64,000 bases of DNA, from the NCBI GenBank assembly GCA_947683425.1, contig CANTUQ010000112.1:10741501-10805500 (forward strand), in the 5' to 3' direction. This DNA is from Excoecaria cochinchinensis (Eukaryota; Streptophyta; Magnoliopsida; Malpighiales; Euphorbiaceae). The notes beneath the pieces were generated by a model. The model ran no database searches, was not told the origin of the DNA, and was given only the letters and a program-made list of their open reading frames with translations. This document shows positions 32,052 through 43,406 of this stretch, one piece after another. Positions within the stretch are counted from its first letter, which is position 1. Each line of letters opens with the position of its first letter. The position numbers and the translations under genes are program-made.

Positions 32052-32255
32052 CAGTGTCGCGCCCACGACAGAGCAAGGATATCTCTTCAATCACGCTCGC
32101 GGCACAGCTCACGCAAGTGACATAACACCTCAAGCACTACTGCTGCACTCGCGATATCCCTCATGCTTGCGACAGAACTCAAACCAGCAATATTCATCTT
32201 ACGGAGCATTCTGTCGTGCCCGTGACACTTGTCGCGCTTGCCATAGAATACAACT
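32052..32255 (-). repeat. Palindromic modules, element D 3' LTR
   Basis: Decayed GTCGCGCCCACGACAGAGC, GCTCGCGGCACAGC and CTGTCGTGCCCGTGACACTTGTCGCGC-type words (shown in part), homologous to 35973-36190 in the 5' LTR. Confidence 0.6.
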
Positions 32256-32650
32256 CATAACTCAAAGTCTCGATTCACATAATTTTTGACCCTTATTCAT
32301 ACTACTCAATTACATGCACTATAAACTAATCATCAACACAATTCATACTATTAATACACACTTACTGCTAGTCAACACACTCATGTATCATAATTATACA
32401 TAAAATTAATATGTCATAATCATACTAAGCCCTTTAAACAGCATCATGCACACAATCAAACATAACACAATTTAATTGGCAATAAGGCCTCATCAATACA
32501 TCATGTTATTCCAACCACAACCCAATCAATAGAAAAGCTATTGAACCCTTCATTACCCATGTTTTCCTCAAATATAACACATATGCAAATCTACATAAAG
32601 TACAAATAGAATTCCCAAACCTCTTGAAGCACTCTTTCGATCTTCACAAG

Positions 32651-32695
32651 CTAAGTGTCCTTCTCTTTACCCTTTGCTTTTCTACTAGGTTCTCT
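32651..32695 (-). CDS. LTR micro-ORF (RKAKGKEKDT), element D 3' LTR
   Basis: REPSRKAKGKEKDT then TAG on minus. The 5' LTR copy reads GEPSRKAKGKENVT. Same relative place as in other LTRs. Function unknown. Confidence 0.35.
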   Translation of the reverse strand, partial: REPSRKAKGKEKDT

Positions 32696-33284
32696 AACTT
32701 ACAAATCAACATATACACACATGCAACACTACAATTAGAACTATAAACTGAAATTCAAATCAAAATATGATGAAACTAACTCAAGCTTACCCTTTCTAAC
32801 TTAACTCTTGTTCCTCTTACTCAATGCAACTTAAGACTTACCAATCAAATGAAGAAGATGAAGGGAGCAAGAAAAGGGATGAAGAATGAGAAGCAAAAAT
32901 AAGAAGGCTGAATTAAGGATTATGGCCGAGCCAAATGGAGAGTAAAAGACAGCTTTTTGCCAATTTTTCCACCTATTTATATGCATGCACATGCAAGGTG
33001 TCAGAACACAAGCTCTACAAATGCTAGGTGGCAAGATGAGAGCTCTATACATGGATCCCACTAACTCATGGTTAAGATTAATTAACCTAGTTTAACTTAA
33101 TCTAATCATCCACTTAGCACTAATCAAGCCAATTATAATATAACCACTAAACTCTTTTATTTCATGCAATTAAGTCTAAATTTTCAATTACAATTTAATC
33201 CAATTACTATAAACCCTAAATTAAACTCACTAAATTACTCTAATCATGCCCAATACTTCTAGGGTCAATTTTCGGGTTGTTACA

Positions 33285-33320
33285 ACTCTCCCCCACTTAA
33301 GGAATTTTGTCCGCGAAATT
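33285..33320 (-). promoter_or_regulatory. Polypurine tract and hairpin, element D
   Basis: On minus: AATTTCGCGGACAAAATT (hairpin with one mismatch, 33320-33303), then TAAGTGGGGGAGAGT against the LTR start at 33284. Mirrors elements A and E. Confidence 0.85.
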
Positions 33321-33517
33321 CTCTCTAACACATGCTATGACTCTATCTATACAAAACATCATGCAAGACAATAATTCAATCAAAAATAAACAATCACATT
33401 AAGCAACATACTAGGCAAAACATCTTGGTCTTTAATACTCTCTTCTAAGGTCATACAATACATTCCACCAGTAGGCACACCAGGTCATTCAACTATTTTT
33501 GAAATAACACTTGATCG

Positions 33518-34619
33518 CTATCCGGCTTGACGATTTCCACTTCTAACTCTTCCTCTTTTTTCACTCCCAGGGTTTGGTACACTATCCCTTCTCGATGGCA
33601 TGGTCATATTCTCTTGAGTTTGAGGGCACTTTGCTACCAAATGGTCAGAACCACCACATTTGAAGCATGCTCCGATGAGCTTCCGATATACACCCCAATG
33701 GGTCTTTTCACAATGCTCACATGCTGCCGGTACACTTCCCTTACTTGATGGAGCTGGCACTCCAACTTCATAAGCTGGTGTCTTCTTATCCGATTTCTCA
33801 TGGCCCATTGCTCTTAGTGATGCAGTAAACATACCCTGACTATCCTTAGTCTCACAACTTCTTTTACCAGAACTAAGTCCAAACCCACTATCCTGCGACT
33901 TTCTGTTTTGATTCTTTCTTTGAATTATTTCCAACTTTTCCACTTTCAAGGCAGCTAATACCAACTGATAATAGCTTACCAATTGCAAAGAAGTCATCAC
34001 AGCTATCAATCCCTTGATTATCTCATTCGAATTGCCGGCACTTAAACTCTTCAGTCATTAGAGCATTCGGTACATACTTACTAAGGCGACTGAATTCTTT
34101 CTCATAGTTAGCCACACTCAAGCTTCCTTGCTTGAGACTCACAAATTCCCTCCATTTTGCCTCTTTGTAGGCCTTAGTAACATATCTATTTTTAAACTCT
34201 TATACAAAGAATTCCCAAGTCAGATTGGCAGGTCTTTGGGGATTTGTTAATACCAATTTTCACAAGTCATATGCTGGACCTTATAATAAAGATACCACAT
34301 ATGCTACTCGCTGTTCTTGTAGACAGTTTACTTCTTGCAATATTATCTCTGTCTTCTCTATCCAAAATTCTGTTATGTTCAACTCATCTACAGAAGTCCC
34401 TCTAAATTCCTTAGCTCCTCTCTTCCTAATCACATTCGAAGGTGCCTTAGGGGCAGTTAACCTATTTATCATCTACATTAGCCCTTGCACTAACATTGGG
34501 TTTTCTGGAACTAAGGGTGGGTACCTTACTGGTGGAGATTCAGGTATATACGAATTAGCATGAACTGGGTTAACACTTCCGGTTGTCTCACCTATCTCTT
34601 CACTCGGGTCTGACTCCAT
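33518..34619 (-). pseudogene. gag: Gag of element D
   Basis: The minus-strand ATG at 34619 opens MESDPSEEIGETTGSVNP; a stop and then MINRLTAPKAPSNVIRKRGAKEFRGTS continue the frame. A frameshift lies between 34281 and 34009, after which SYYQLVLAALKVEKLEIIQR and a zinc knuckle CFKCGGSDHLVAKC (about 33668-33627) follow. The order is that of Tekay-type gag, compare element A and F. The start MESDPSE-x-IGETT is shared with element E. There is no pol after it: the reading ends about 220 bp before the polypurine tract. Confidence 0.85.
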
Positions 34620-34731
34620 TATTACTCTACAAAACAAAATAAACAACATCTACATCACGGCCACACTCTAAATAGACTCATATCAATTCTATTCACTATA
34701 AATCCTATAGTCCAGAACTGCCTAAACCTAT

Positions 34732-34743
34732 GCTCTGATACCA
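34732..34743 (-). promoter_or_regulatory. Primer-binding site, tRNA-iMet, element D
   Basis: Minus-strand TGGTATCAGAGC, five bases inside the 5' LTR end at 34749. Confidence 0.93.
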
Positions 34744-35059
34744 CAACATGCAACACCCCAATGGCCTTTGTGAGGACAAGGGAGTGCTACGCAACACTAC
34801 ACAGAACTAAAGACATACATACTATGCATAATAAGTCATCCCAACATTACTTAACCAAAAATTACCATTATAAAAAGCTAATTAAGATTTACATCTTTAA
34901 AGTACACAGATTAACGATATACATTTTACATGTTCATGCTATACAAAAATCGGAACGTTAACTTTACATTACAAAAGAACCTAACTAGAAGACTTCAAAA
35001 CTCCTTCTAGTGGCCAGTAGATGTTCTTCTTAAAAACTCGGCTCCAAGCTATAGACCTA

Positions 35060-35095
35060 CACGGGAGATAAACACCGGTGTTGAGCTATGGCTCA
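35060..35095 (-). other. Double hairpin, element D 5' LTR (diverged)
   Basis: Plus-strand CACGGGAGATAAACACCGG-TG followed by TGAGCTATGGCTCA. Stem sequence differs from the common CTAAGCG..CGCTTAG but pairs. Confidence 0.6.
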
Positions 35096-35276
35096 GTGGG
35101 GATATAAACATACAATAGACTAATATAAATAAATAATGCATTAATACACAATAGCAACATACACTATAATTAATTAATAAACAAATATTCATTATTCTAT
35201 TCTTCATATTATTTAGTCATTAACATTCAATATTACCAAAGATGGTATTAAATTATGACAAGTATAAAATATAACA

Positions 35277-35804
35277 CATTACGGTAATCAATCATTGCAA
35301 TAACAACTTAACATAGCACAAACCTATACAGTAGTGGATAACAGGTACACTAGTTGCCACTCGGTACCGATCACTAGATTATTAGTGAGAGCAATATTTA
35401 CACTAGAGATATATAAATATCAAAACACTAGATACCAATTAGGTACGAACACTAGTAGCTATGAACATTAACCCTTATAAGCATGCTTATCTATCCACGA
35501 CTCAATTACAGGCTATAAATCAATCATCTCACTTAATGCACATTATGATAATCAATCATTGCAATAACAACTTAACATAGCACGAACCTATACAGTTTTG
35601 GATAACGAGTACACTAGATACCACTCTGTACCGATCACTAGATTATTAGAGAGAACAATATTTACACTAGAGATATATAAATATCAAAACACTAGATACC
35701 AATTAGGTACCAACACTAGTAGCTATGAACATTAACCCTTATAAATATGCTTATCTATCCATGACTCAATTACAGGCTATGAATCAATCATCTCACTCAA
35801 TGTT
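35277..35804 (-). repeat. Tandem duplication of the hairpin group, 2 x 264 bp
   Basis: CATTACGGTAATCAATCATT (35277) and CATTATGATAATCAATCATT (35541) start two consecutive copies carrying the same hairpins: GGTACCGATC-type, CTAGAT..ATCTAG-like words, GCATGCTTAT and the closing arms TATCCA/TGGATA. The 3' LTR has a single copy. Copies have diverged by point changes. Confidence 0.85.
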
Positions 35805-35972
35805 CATGTAAATACTTACGTTAATCAACACTTTAAGTATAGTTATTGATGATCCAGGCATCATTGTTCATATGCATAAATACACTAAACAATCCTATGT
35901 GCATAGGCATTTATAGGCCACATAATATAATTTATAAAAAATAAAGTAAAGAACTCGCATTAAAAAATTCCA

Positions 35973-36190
35973 GCAGTGTCGCTCTCGCGACCTTTGTTAC
36001 GCCCGTACAGGGCAAGGATATATCTTCTATCGTGCTTGTGACGTAGCTCGCGCATGCGACAGAACACTTCAAGCACTACTGCCATGCTCACAATATCCTT
36101 CATGCTCGCGACAGAACTCAAACCTATAATATTCATCTTACCGAGCACTCTGTCATGCCAGGGACACTTGTCGCGCTTGCGATATAGTAC
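35973..36190 (-). repeat. Palindromic modules, element D 5' LTR
   Basis: Decayed GTCGCTCTCGCGACC, GCTCGCGCATGCGACAGAAC and CTTGTCGCGCTTGCGATA words; homologous to 32052-32255. Confidence 0.6.
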
Positions 36191-36970
36191 AAATCTTCAC
36201 TTAAAGTCTTGATTCACATACTTTTCATCCCTTATTCACACTACTCAATTTACATGCACTCTAAACTAATCATTAAAATAATTCATACCATTAACACACG
36301 CTTACAGCAAGTCAACACATTCATGCCTCATAATTATACATACAATTAATATGTCATAATTGTCACACCCCAAATCAGGCCTAGTCGGATTTGGCATGCT
36401 AAGTTAGGATTTCAAGGGTAATTTAGTAATTTACGCATGAGAATAATGGACATTAAGGAACTTAGTGCAATAATTAATCTAATATGTTAAGTGGAGGAAG
36501 TATCTAGTGAAGTGTGAGTATTATACCAAGGTATTAAATATCTACTTAAGTAATTATGTGGTGTATGTATATGTATGGTGCCTTGGTGTTTGAGAGTCAA
36601 GATAGTGGAATTATTGGTCCAATGAGAGCTTGCCAAGTGGATTTAGTTAGTAAGCATTAAATGTGAAAGAAAGAAAAGAGAGAAAGAGAGAGAGAGCATA
36701 AAAAATCTGCATTCCCGTTCTCCTCCCTCTCACGTTTTCTCTTCTCCTTCCTTTCTTCATTTTCTTATCTTCCTCCTTGCTTTCCTTTTTGGTTGGAGTT
36801 TGTGCTTACTAAGGGGTGTTTTCATTGATTTTTAGAGCAATATTGAAGAGGTAATTTAGGGGTTTTAGGATTCCTGCGTTTGGATTCTCCTTCTTCTTCT
36901 TCTTCTTTTGGTTGTATTTGAGTTAGGGTTTAGATTAAGAGATTTTGTGGGTTTTGTTGTGCAAGCTTTG

Positions 36971-37015
36971 GGTGGCAAGAGGAAGCTCAAGGGCAAGCAA
37001 AAGATTGAGGATTAA
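36971..37015 (+). CDS. LTR micro-ORF (GGKRKLKGKQKIED)
   Basis: GGKRKLKGKQKIED then TAA, after an acceptor-like TTTTGTTGTGCAAG and about 115 bp after the donor-like site. Same K-G-K core as other LTRs. No ATG. Function unknown. Confidence 0.35.
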   Translation, partial: GGKRKLKGKQKIED

Positions 37016-37677
37016 AGCTTGAAGAGGGATTTTGGATCTTCAATTCAAGGTTTGGGAGCCTTGTTTGTTGTGTTTTAAGTTTGGGAGCTTCGATTTCTGC
37101 ATTTGAGTTTTGGGTTATCTCTACCTTAATTCTTCTTAGATCATGAGTGTGTTTATGTTTTATTTCTAGAATTTATAGGTGTTTGTATGAGTTTAAGTAT
37201 GTAATTATTTGGGTAATTGTGTTAGTAATGCATGCCTATAATTGAATTGAATGTATATGAGGTTTGGAAGTGAGAATGCATGAGTTTGGGAATTTTGTGA
37301 TTTTTACATTTTTGTGGTTGTTGCCCCTTTGATGAAATTTCTGGAAAAATATGGGGATCTTGATGTACATTGTAGTTTAAATGTTATGGGTTTTGATTTA
37401 GATGTGTTAAAAAGGCTTGAATGTGGTTTAATGAACTTAATTGTGTTCTTGAGTGAGATGATGATGAATAGTGCTGATATTTCAATTTATGTAAATTGAT
37501 GTTGTTATTGGCATGATTTAATTGGAATTCTTGGTATGGATGTTGTATTTTATGTTGTTAATAACGTGTGGGTGGCTGGAGATGAGGTAAGTTGATGTTT
37601 TGATGTTTGGTTTGGGATTTGGGTGTTGTGAAGTTGGATTTTCTGCATATTTCTCCTGTAAGGGCTGGAATCCACGA

Positions 37678-38010
37678 CTCTATCGCGAGCGCGATATTAA
37701 TGCGAGGTCGTGACAGAGCCTGGTGAGTACCGCCCTCGCACGCGTTCGAGCTCTCCGCTAAGCCATGCAGCAAAGCCTCTATCGCGAGCGCGACAGAGAG
37801 CTCGTCTGCCAATCTGTTTTGGGATGATCCTCTATCACGAGCGCGATGTGTCGGCTTGGCAGCTCACTGTCGTGAGTGCGACGTTTATCACGAGTGCAAC
37901 AGCGAGTTGAATTTGTTCCCCGCGAGATCGCGAGGATTGCCTTGGTCGCTACCTGGATAAGTTCACCTCTGTCGCGAGCGCTATAATTGTCGCGATCGCG
38001 ACAGTGATCC
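37678..38010 (+). repeat. CpG-rich palindromic array, solo LTR 36361-39975
   Basis: Five modules such as CTATCGCGAGCGCGACAGAG, TCTATCGCGAGCGCGATA and CTGTCGCGAGCGCTATAATT followed by GTCGCGATCGCGACAG. Same module type as 30115-30475 although the two LTRs sit on opposite strands at different sites. Confidence 0.85.
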
Positions 38011-38224
38011 CAATTCTGCCCTATTTTCTGATTTTGTTTTTCCTTCTAAAATTAATAATGTAGAAGTGTGTGTTGGGATTATATCATATGCTTGGCAATG
38101 TGAATTGTTTGATGTGTGTCTGGCATTAGGAAGATATTTATATGTCTATCACACTCTGGTTTATGCATGACGATATATACAAATATATGCATTATGTAAT
38201 TGGAAAAATGATTTGTTTTATGGA

Positions 38225-38545
38225 TGACCTGTGAGAGTCAGTCTAGTGGATAGTTAGGCATGCCTAATGAAGCTCTTAGCTACAGCCCTTCGAACGTTTG
38301 GACCCTGATCAGGTTCCCGTTTGGTTCCTCGTGAACCCTTTTAATGTGTTCGGATCCTCGCGATCCTTTTTAATGTGTTCAGATCTTGGTTAAGATCCCC
38401 CTTTAGAAAAAATGTTTTGAATGTGATAAAATAAAATGGTTTTTTCGATTCGTACCCATAAGGTATGCTACCGTTCGATCCGTACCCGTAAGGTACGCTA
38501 CTTTATTCTCTCATTATCCACTAAAGTGAGTCAACAGGTACTCTG
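38225..38545 (+). other. Hairpin group, solo LTR 36361-39975
   Basis: TAGTGGATA and TATCCACTA (9 bp) close it. Inside: TTAGGCATGCCTAA (38254-38267), GTTCCTCGTGAAC, GGATCCTCGCGATCC, AGATCTTGGTTAAGATC and GTACCCGTAAGGTAC. Compared with element A, loop bases change while the stems pair. Confidence 0.65.
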
Positions 38546-39465
38546 TTTGCTTTGTCTAATGTTAATATGAGAATGTGAAATCCGAATGAGCATGATTTTG
38601 GATATGTAAATCAGTTATTTATTCGAATGTGATTACGAATTTCTAAACGGGTGACTCAAGCATGTATAATGTATGTGTATATTGTAAACCATGTATACTG
38701 CTCTTCCATTTAGTGATGAGATAATTAATACGTATATGAATGTGAGCTAGAATTTCCGAATGCTATGGTTAATTAGTTTGTATATTAATGTGACTTTGTG
38801 CTGTTAACTGTTATAGTTAATATGTGAATTAGTATGAGTATGAATATGATCTTGAACTAGCAAATGCAACAAATTTAATATTATGCTATATGTTTCTTTG
38901 GTCTCAGCTATTGTAGTATCTTCGGCATATTGTCATGTGTTCATGTTTCATGGCATGACATTTTATGTAATAGAATTGCGCAGTAGAAGTGTGGTGGTTG
39001 GGACGTTGTCCCTTGGGTTTTAACTAATGTGTGTGTTATGGCCTGATAAAAGTATGTTTAGATATCTAGTAATTTTTCATGATAGTTGGGTGTATTATTG
39101 CATGGTAATCTTAGTGCATGTGTATCGGTTTTCAGTTAACGTTTGGGTTACTGGTATGAAGGCAGCATGTTTAGTTATTGAGTAGCTAAGCATGACGCGG
39201 TTTTGATATCTGATACCTCTGTAAGTATATGCATGTGAGATTGTATGTGTTTTTGTATGATTATACTTGTATCTTGTATAGTACTCTGTCTGCTTTAGTT
39301 TGATCGACATGAGTTTTGAATGTGGATATGATTTTCTGAATGTATGGCTTTTATATGCAAGTATGTATATCTATCTATTAGGACTATGTGCATATGCCAT
39401 TCGAATGTGTTATGCCTTGACGACCATTGTGAATGGCCGTCCATCTTTGTTGTGTGTTCTCCCCA

Positions 39466-39502
39466 CTAAGCGTTATCGCATAGCACGGGTTCTTTTCTCG
39501 TG
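39466..39502 (+). other. Double hairpin, solo LTR 36361-39975
   Basis: CTAAGCGTTATCGCATAG (one mismatch), then CACGGGTTCTTTTCTCGTG, then CAGGTGGC. Confidence 0.7.
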
Positions 39503-40211
39503 CAGGTGGCAGGTTTGGTTCGGTTCGAGTCGCGCATCTGCAGGGTCAGCCAGGTAGGAGTTAGAAGTTTTGTTATTTTGTACTCAGCTTCTGTATTTTG
39601 GGATTTTCTATTTCTGTAGTTTTATGTATATGTGATTATATGTAAGGATCTGAATATAATATTTGGGTTATGTAAATGTTGTTATATTTAAGTTCAAAGT
39701 TGTTCCTTGGTTTCATCATCTACCTTATGCTTCCGCTGATTGAATGAGTGAATGGGGATATGCATGTGCTTATGCTTCCAGTTAATGCCTACGTGTGTGT
39801 GAGTTATTGCATGACTAGCTTTTGCCCGCAAGGTAAGTTTTTAATTATCCCATATTTATGCATGTATGATTATGTATGAATGTATGCTTCCACATAGCGT
39901 ATGTGTGCATGTATGTGAGTGAGCATCGGTAGCGCTCTCCGGCGTCCTTCCAACGGGGATGTAGGGGGTGTTACAATAATCATTACTAAGCCCTTGAAAC
40001 ATCATCATGCACACAATCAAACATAACACAATTTAATTAGCAATAAGGCCTCATCAATACATCATATTATTCCAACCACAGCCCAGTCAATAGAAGAGCT
40101 ATTGAACCCTTCATTACCCATGTTTTCCCTAAATAATACCCATATGTAAATCTACATAAAGTACAAATAGAATTCCCAAACCTCTTGAAGCACTCCTTCG
40201 ATCTTCACAAG

Positions 40212-40256
40212 CTAAGTGACATTCTCTTTACCCTTTGCTTTTCTACTAGGTTCTCC
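40212..40256 (-). CDS. LTR micro-ORF (RKAKGKENVT), element D 5' LTR
   Basis: GEPSRKAKGKENVT then TAG on minus; partner of the 3' LTR copy at 32651-32695, with the last residues changed. Function unknown. Confidence 0.35.
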   Translation of the reverse strand, partial: GEPSRKAKGKENVT

Positions 40257-40843
40257 AACTTACAAATCAACATATACACACATGCAACACTAAAATTAGA
40301 ACTATAAACTAAATTCAAATAAAAATATGAAGAAACTAACTCAAGCTTACCCTTTTTAACTTAACTCTTGTTATTCCTACTCAATGCAACTTAAGACTTA
40401 GCAATCAAATGAAGAAGATGAAGGGAGCAAGAAAAGGGATGAAGAATGAGAAGCAAAAGGTAGAAGGTAGAATTGAAGATTATGGCCGAACCAAATGGAG
40501 AGTAAAAGACAGCTTTTTGCCACTTTTTCCACCTATTTTTATGTATACAAATGCAAGGAGTCAAAACACAAGCTCTCCAAATGCTAGGTTGCAAGATGAG
40601 AGCTCTATACATGGATCCCACTAACTTAAGGTTAAGATTAATTAACCTAGTTTAACTTAATCTAATACTCCATTTAACACTAATCATGCAACTTAAAATA
40701 TGACCACTAAACTCTTTTATTTCATGCAATTAAGTCCAAATTTTCAATTATAATTTAATCCAATTACTATAAACCCTAAATTAAACTCACTAAATTATTC
40801 TAATCATGACTAATACTTCTAGTGTGAATTTCGGGCTATTACA

Positions 40844-41637
40844 CCTTTTACTTGTTAAGGGATTCCTTGAATCCCTAATCTCCATAAATACTTCATTCTT
40901 TATTGCTTTAGTTTTAGCCTTGTTCTTTATCTGTATAAATATGAATCGAATGCTTTATTTTAATTTAGTTTGTAATGGTGGTTTAAATGAATCTATTTGA
41001 TGATTATTTCATATATATGATTTGTTCTATTAATTTTCTTCATCTATTTATCGAGCTGAGTTCGAAATGGTACGTGATGTGTAGATGTTGAGATTAATAG
41101 TTTCAGATCTATAAAGGGTAAATGGGTTTTCAGATAACTGAGTTCAAAATGGTAGGTTGTCTAAAATCTAGGATTTGCTAACTCGTGTTCATGATATTCA
41201 ATATGCTGAGTTTAGAATGGTAGGTGTATTCATTAGAATAGCTGAGTTCGGAATGGTGGGCTTTGGTTTAGCTGGGTTGGTCCACTGTTAGCACATGTGA
41301 GATTTGTTTGAGAGTTCTGACATGGTAGTATTAGAGAGAAGACGTATTCCTTTGCAACGTTTTTAATCAATTTGATTTTAACTCTATTTTCCTAATTTTA
41401 ATCTTTGATTATATTAGCTTTAGCTTTCTCAAATTAATCATTTAAATCTTAATTCGGTTTATTTTAATTGTTCTTTAGTTTAATTAAGCCAAAAACTCAT
41501 AAAAACATTGGGAATTCTTTACCATAGAATTAACAACTTTAATTTTAATCCCCCCTTCCCTTGGGTACGATATTTACGAGTCATAATTTTCTCGCTATAT
41601 TACTTATCAATTTGGTATACTTGCCGAAACCTAAATA
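40844..41637 (+). repeat. Athila-like LTR, right part
   Basis: Continues 27718-28565. A motif GCTGAGTT(C/T)(G/A)(A/G)AATGGTAGG recurs four to five times between 41052 and 41260. It ends near CCTAAATA (the terminal CA is mutated), just before the PBS. Confidence 0.6.
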
Positions 41638-41643
41638 AGTTTT

Positions 41644-41661
41644 TGGCAGCGTTGCTAAGGA
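41644..41661 (+). promoter_or_regulatory. Degenerate primer-binding site, tRNA-Asp type
   Basis: TGGCAGCGTTGCTAAGGA matches 13 of 18 bases of the tRNA-Asp PBS TGGCGCCGTTGCCGGGGA and is placed after AGTTTT as usual for this class. Confidence 0.65.
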
Positions 41662-41743
41662 TAGGCGTTATTGAGTTTTTATTTGTTATTTTTATGTGTT
41701 TTTTTTTTCATTTTTTAAATTCTTTTTTAGGCGTTGACAGTGC

Positions 41744-42460
41744 ATGAGAAGACAGTTTATTGATCAATTAGCACCACACGATCCTGAAATAGAGAGAACA
41801 CTTTATCGGCGTAGGAGACAACAGCAGTTGGATATGGAGAATAGAAATAATGATGAAGTGCCTCTAAATAATAAGCAACAACATCCTGTTAGTGTAGCAG
41901 TAAATCACAACAGAGAAGCTGATTGTCAACCATGAACCATTAGGGACTATGTTACACCAAGATGGAATAAGGAGCACAAAATGATCTTGCTACTTCATGT
42001 GAATCAATTTGTACTTAAACCAACAACCATTACAATGGTTTAGAGAAATCAATTTTCAGGATCTGAGATAGAGGATTCAACTCAACATTTATATTTATTC
42101 TTGAAATTTTTTAATGCGGTACAAATACTTGGTGTTTCTATGTATGCAATTAGACTAAGATTATTTCCCTTTACTTTGACAGTTAAAGCAAGGGATTGGC
42201 TACAAATGATGCTGAGTCAATCAATTCATTCATGGGCGCAACTATAAGAGAAATTTCTGGTAAGGTTTCTCCCTCCTATGAAGACTACTAACATAAGAAA
42301 TAGTATTTACAATTTTCAGCAGCTGTATGAGGAACCGTTTCATGAAGTGTGGGAGAGATTTAGAAGATTGCTGAAGAGTTATCCGGACCATGAGATAGCG
42401 ATGCATCAATTAACGTCCACCTTCTATGCAGTAGCAAATTCACATACGAGATCTTTGCTA
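41744..42460 (+). pseudogene. gag: Athila-like gag, truncated
   Basis: ATG at 41744 starts MRRQFIDQLAPHDPEIERTLYRR. The frame continues through TIRDYVTPRW, FLKFFNAVQILGVSMYAIRL, RLFPFTLTVKARDWL, FLVRFLPPMKTTNIRNSIYN and WERFRRLLKSYPDHEI, the order seen in Athila-type gag. Stops: 41933, 42041 and 42245, no frameshift. The capsid part ends at about 42460, where the reading passes in frame into copia reverse transcriptase. No protease or gypsy polymerase follows, so this element is a chimera or was truncated by the copia piece. Confidence 0.8.
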
Positions 42461-43406
42461 GATGTTGTAGACGACATACTCATAGTTTGAAATGACAAAG
42501 CATACATAAATGAAATCAAAGATTGGTTATCGTTTAAGTTTGAGATGAAAGATATGGGTCAAGCATATTACATTCTTGGAGTTAAGATTTCAAAAGATCG
42601 TTCGAGAAGGTTGTTGTCTCTTTCTTAAGAGACATATGTCAGCAAAGTCTTTGAATAATTTAATATGCAAAACTATAAACCTATAGATAACCCCATTGCG
42701 AAGAATCAGTTTCTTAGCAAAAATATGTGTCCTAAGATGCTAGATAAAATGGAGCGTATGAGAAACACTCCTTATGCCAGTACCGTGGGTAGTCTTATGC
42801 ATATAATATTGTGTACAAGACCTGATATATGTTATATAGTGGTATGTAGATATCAATCTAGCCCAGGTGAAGCACATTAGAAAGGAATCAAAAGGATACT
42901 TAGATACCTTAAAGGTACAACAAACTATTTTTTATGTTCTCAAAGCAAGGATCTATAATTCAAAGGATATGCAGATGCTGATTAGAAAGGAGATATGGAT
43001 GAGAGGAAATCCACTTCAGGCTTCACATTCTTTCTTAGCAAGGGTGCCATCTCATGGAGTAGCAAGAAATAAACCTGTATAGCTATATCAATAATGGAAG
43101 CTAAATTTGTTGCTTTCTCAGCTGCAGTACAAGAGGCAGTTTGGCTAAAATGGTTTATGGGCCATTTAAGAGTAATTACCTTAGAGGAACCAGTCATCAA
43201 TAGCTTATATTAAAGATCCAAAATTTCATAGTAAGACTAAGCATATCGACATTAAGTATCAATGCACCAAAGATATTGTTGCACGAGAAGAGGTGAACTT
43301 ATAGTATATTTCCATGTATGATATGATTATAGATCCATTGACTAAACTTGTGAAAACATATGTGTTTAAGAGACACATTAAATCTCAGGGCTTGCGTAGG
43401 ATTTGA
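42461..43406 (+). pseudogene. pol: Ty1/copia reverse transcriptase C-terminus and RNase H
   Basis: It begins within the catalytic box (VVDDILIV) and continues DWLSFKFEMKDMGQAYYILGVKI, GSLMHIILCTRPDICYIV, KRILRYLKGTTNYF, KSTSGFTFFLSKGAISW and EAKFVAFSAAVQEAVWL, ending after a frameshift (near 43213) with KHIDIKYQ and DPLTKLV and a stop at 43404. This is the normal C-terminal end of a copia polyprotein. Several stops (42488, 42878 and others) break it. Everything upstream of the catalytic box is missing. Confidence 0.88.

Larger units (their letters stand above)
28566..33284 (-). repeat. 3' LTR of element D (contains solo LTR)
   Basis: On minus it runs TGTAACAACCCG (33284) to GGGGTGTTATA (28566). 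Its own parts are 31627-33284 and 28566-29105. A diverged double hairpin is at 28877-28914, the hairpin group at about 31680-31860, palindromic modules at 32052-32255 and a micro-ORF at 32651. Confidence 0.92.
36361..39975 (+). mobile_element. Solo LTR nested in element D 5' LTR
   Basis: 3615 bp, TGTCACACCCCAAATCAGG to GTAGGGGGTGTTACA, flanked by ATAAT at 36356-36360 and 39976-39980. It is on the strand opposite to element D. The donor-like site is GTAATT (36851), weaker than elsewhere. It carries a micro-ORF, palindromic array, hairpin group and double hairpin; the stretch 38550-39420 is A/T-rich filler with no gene. Confidence 0.93.
28566..40843 (-). mobile_element. Element D: gag-only, non-autonomous retrotransposon, minus strand
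   Basis: Flanked by CCTTT at 28561-28565 and 40844-40848. The LTRs are 28566-33284 (3') and 34749-40843 (5'); each contains one later solo LTR, and without these they are about 2.2 and 2.5 kb. The 1464-bp internal region has only a PBS, gag and a polypurine tract with hairpin; protease, reverse transcriptase and integrase are absent. Ends, PBS and gag type are Tekay-like. Such an element would need enzymes from an autonomous relative. Element E carries the same gag start. Confidence 0.93.
34749..40843 (-). repeat. 5' LTR of element D (contains solo LTR)
   Basis: On minus from TGTAATAGCCCG (40843) to GGGGTGTTGCA (34749). Own parts are 39976-40843 and 34749-36360. It differs from the 3' LTR by a 264-bp tandem duplication (35277-35804) and by its nested solo LTR. 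Confidence 0.92.
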
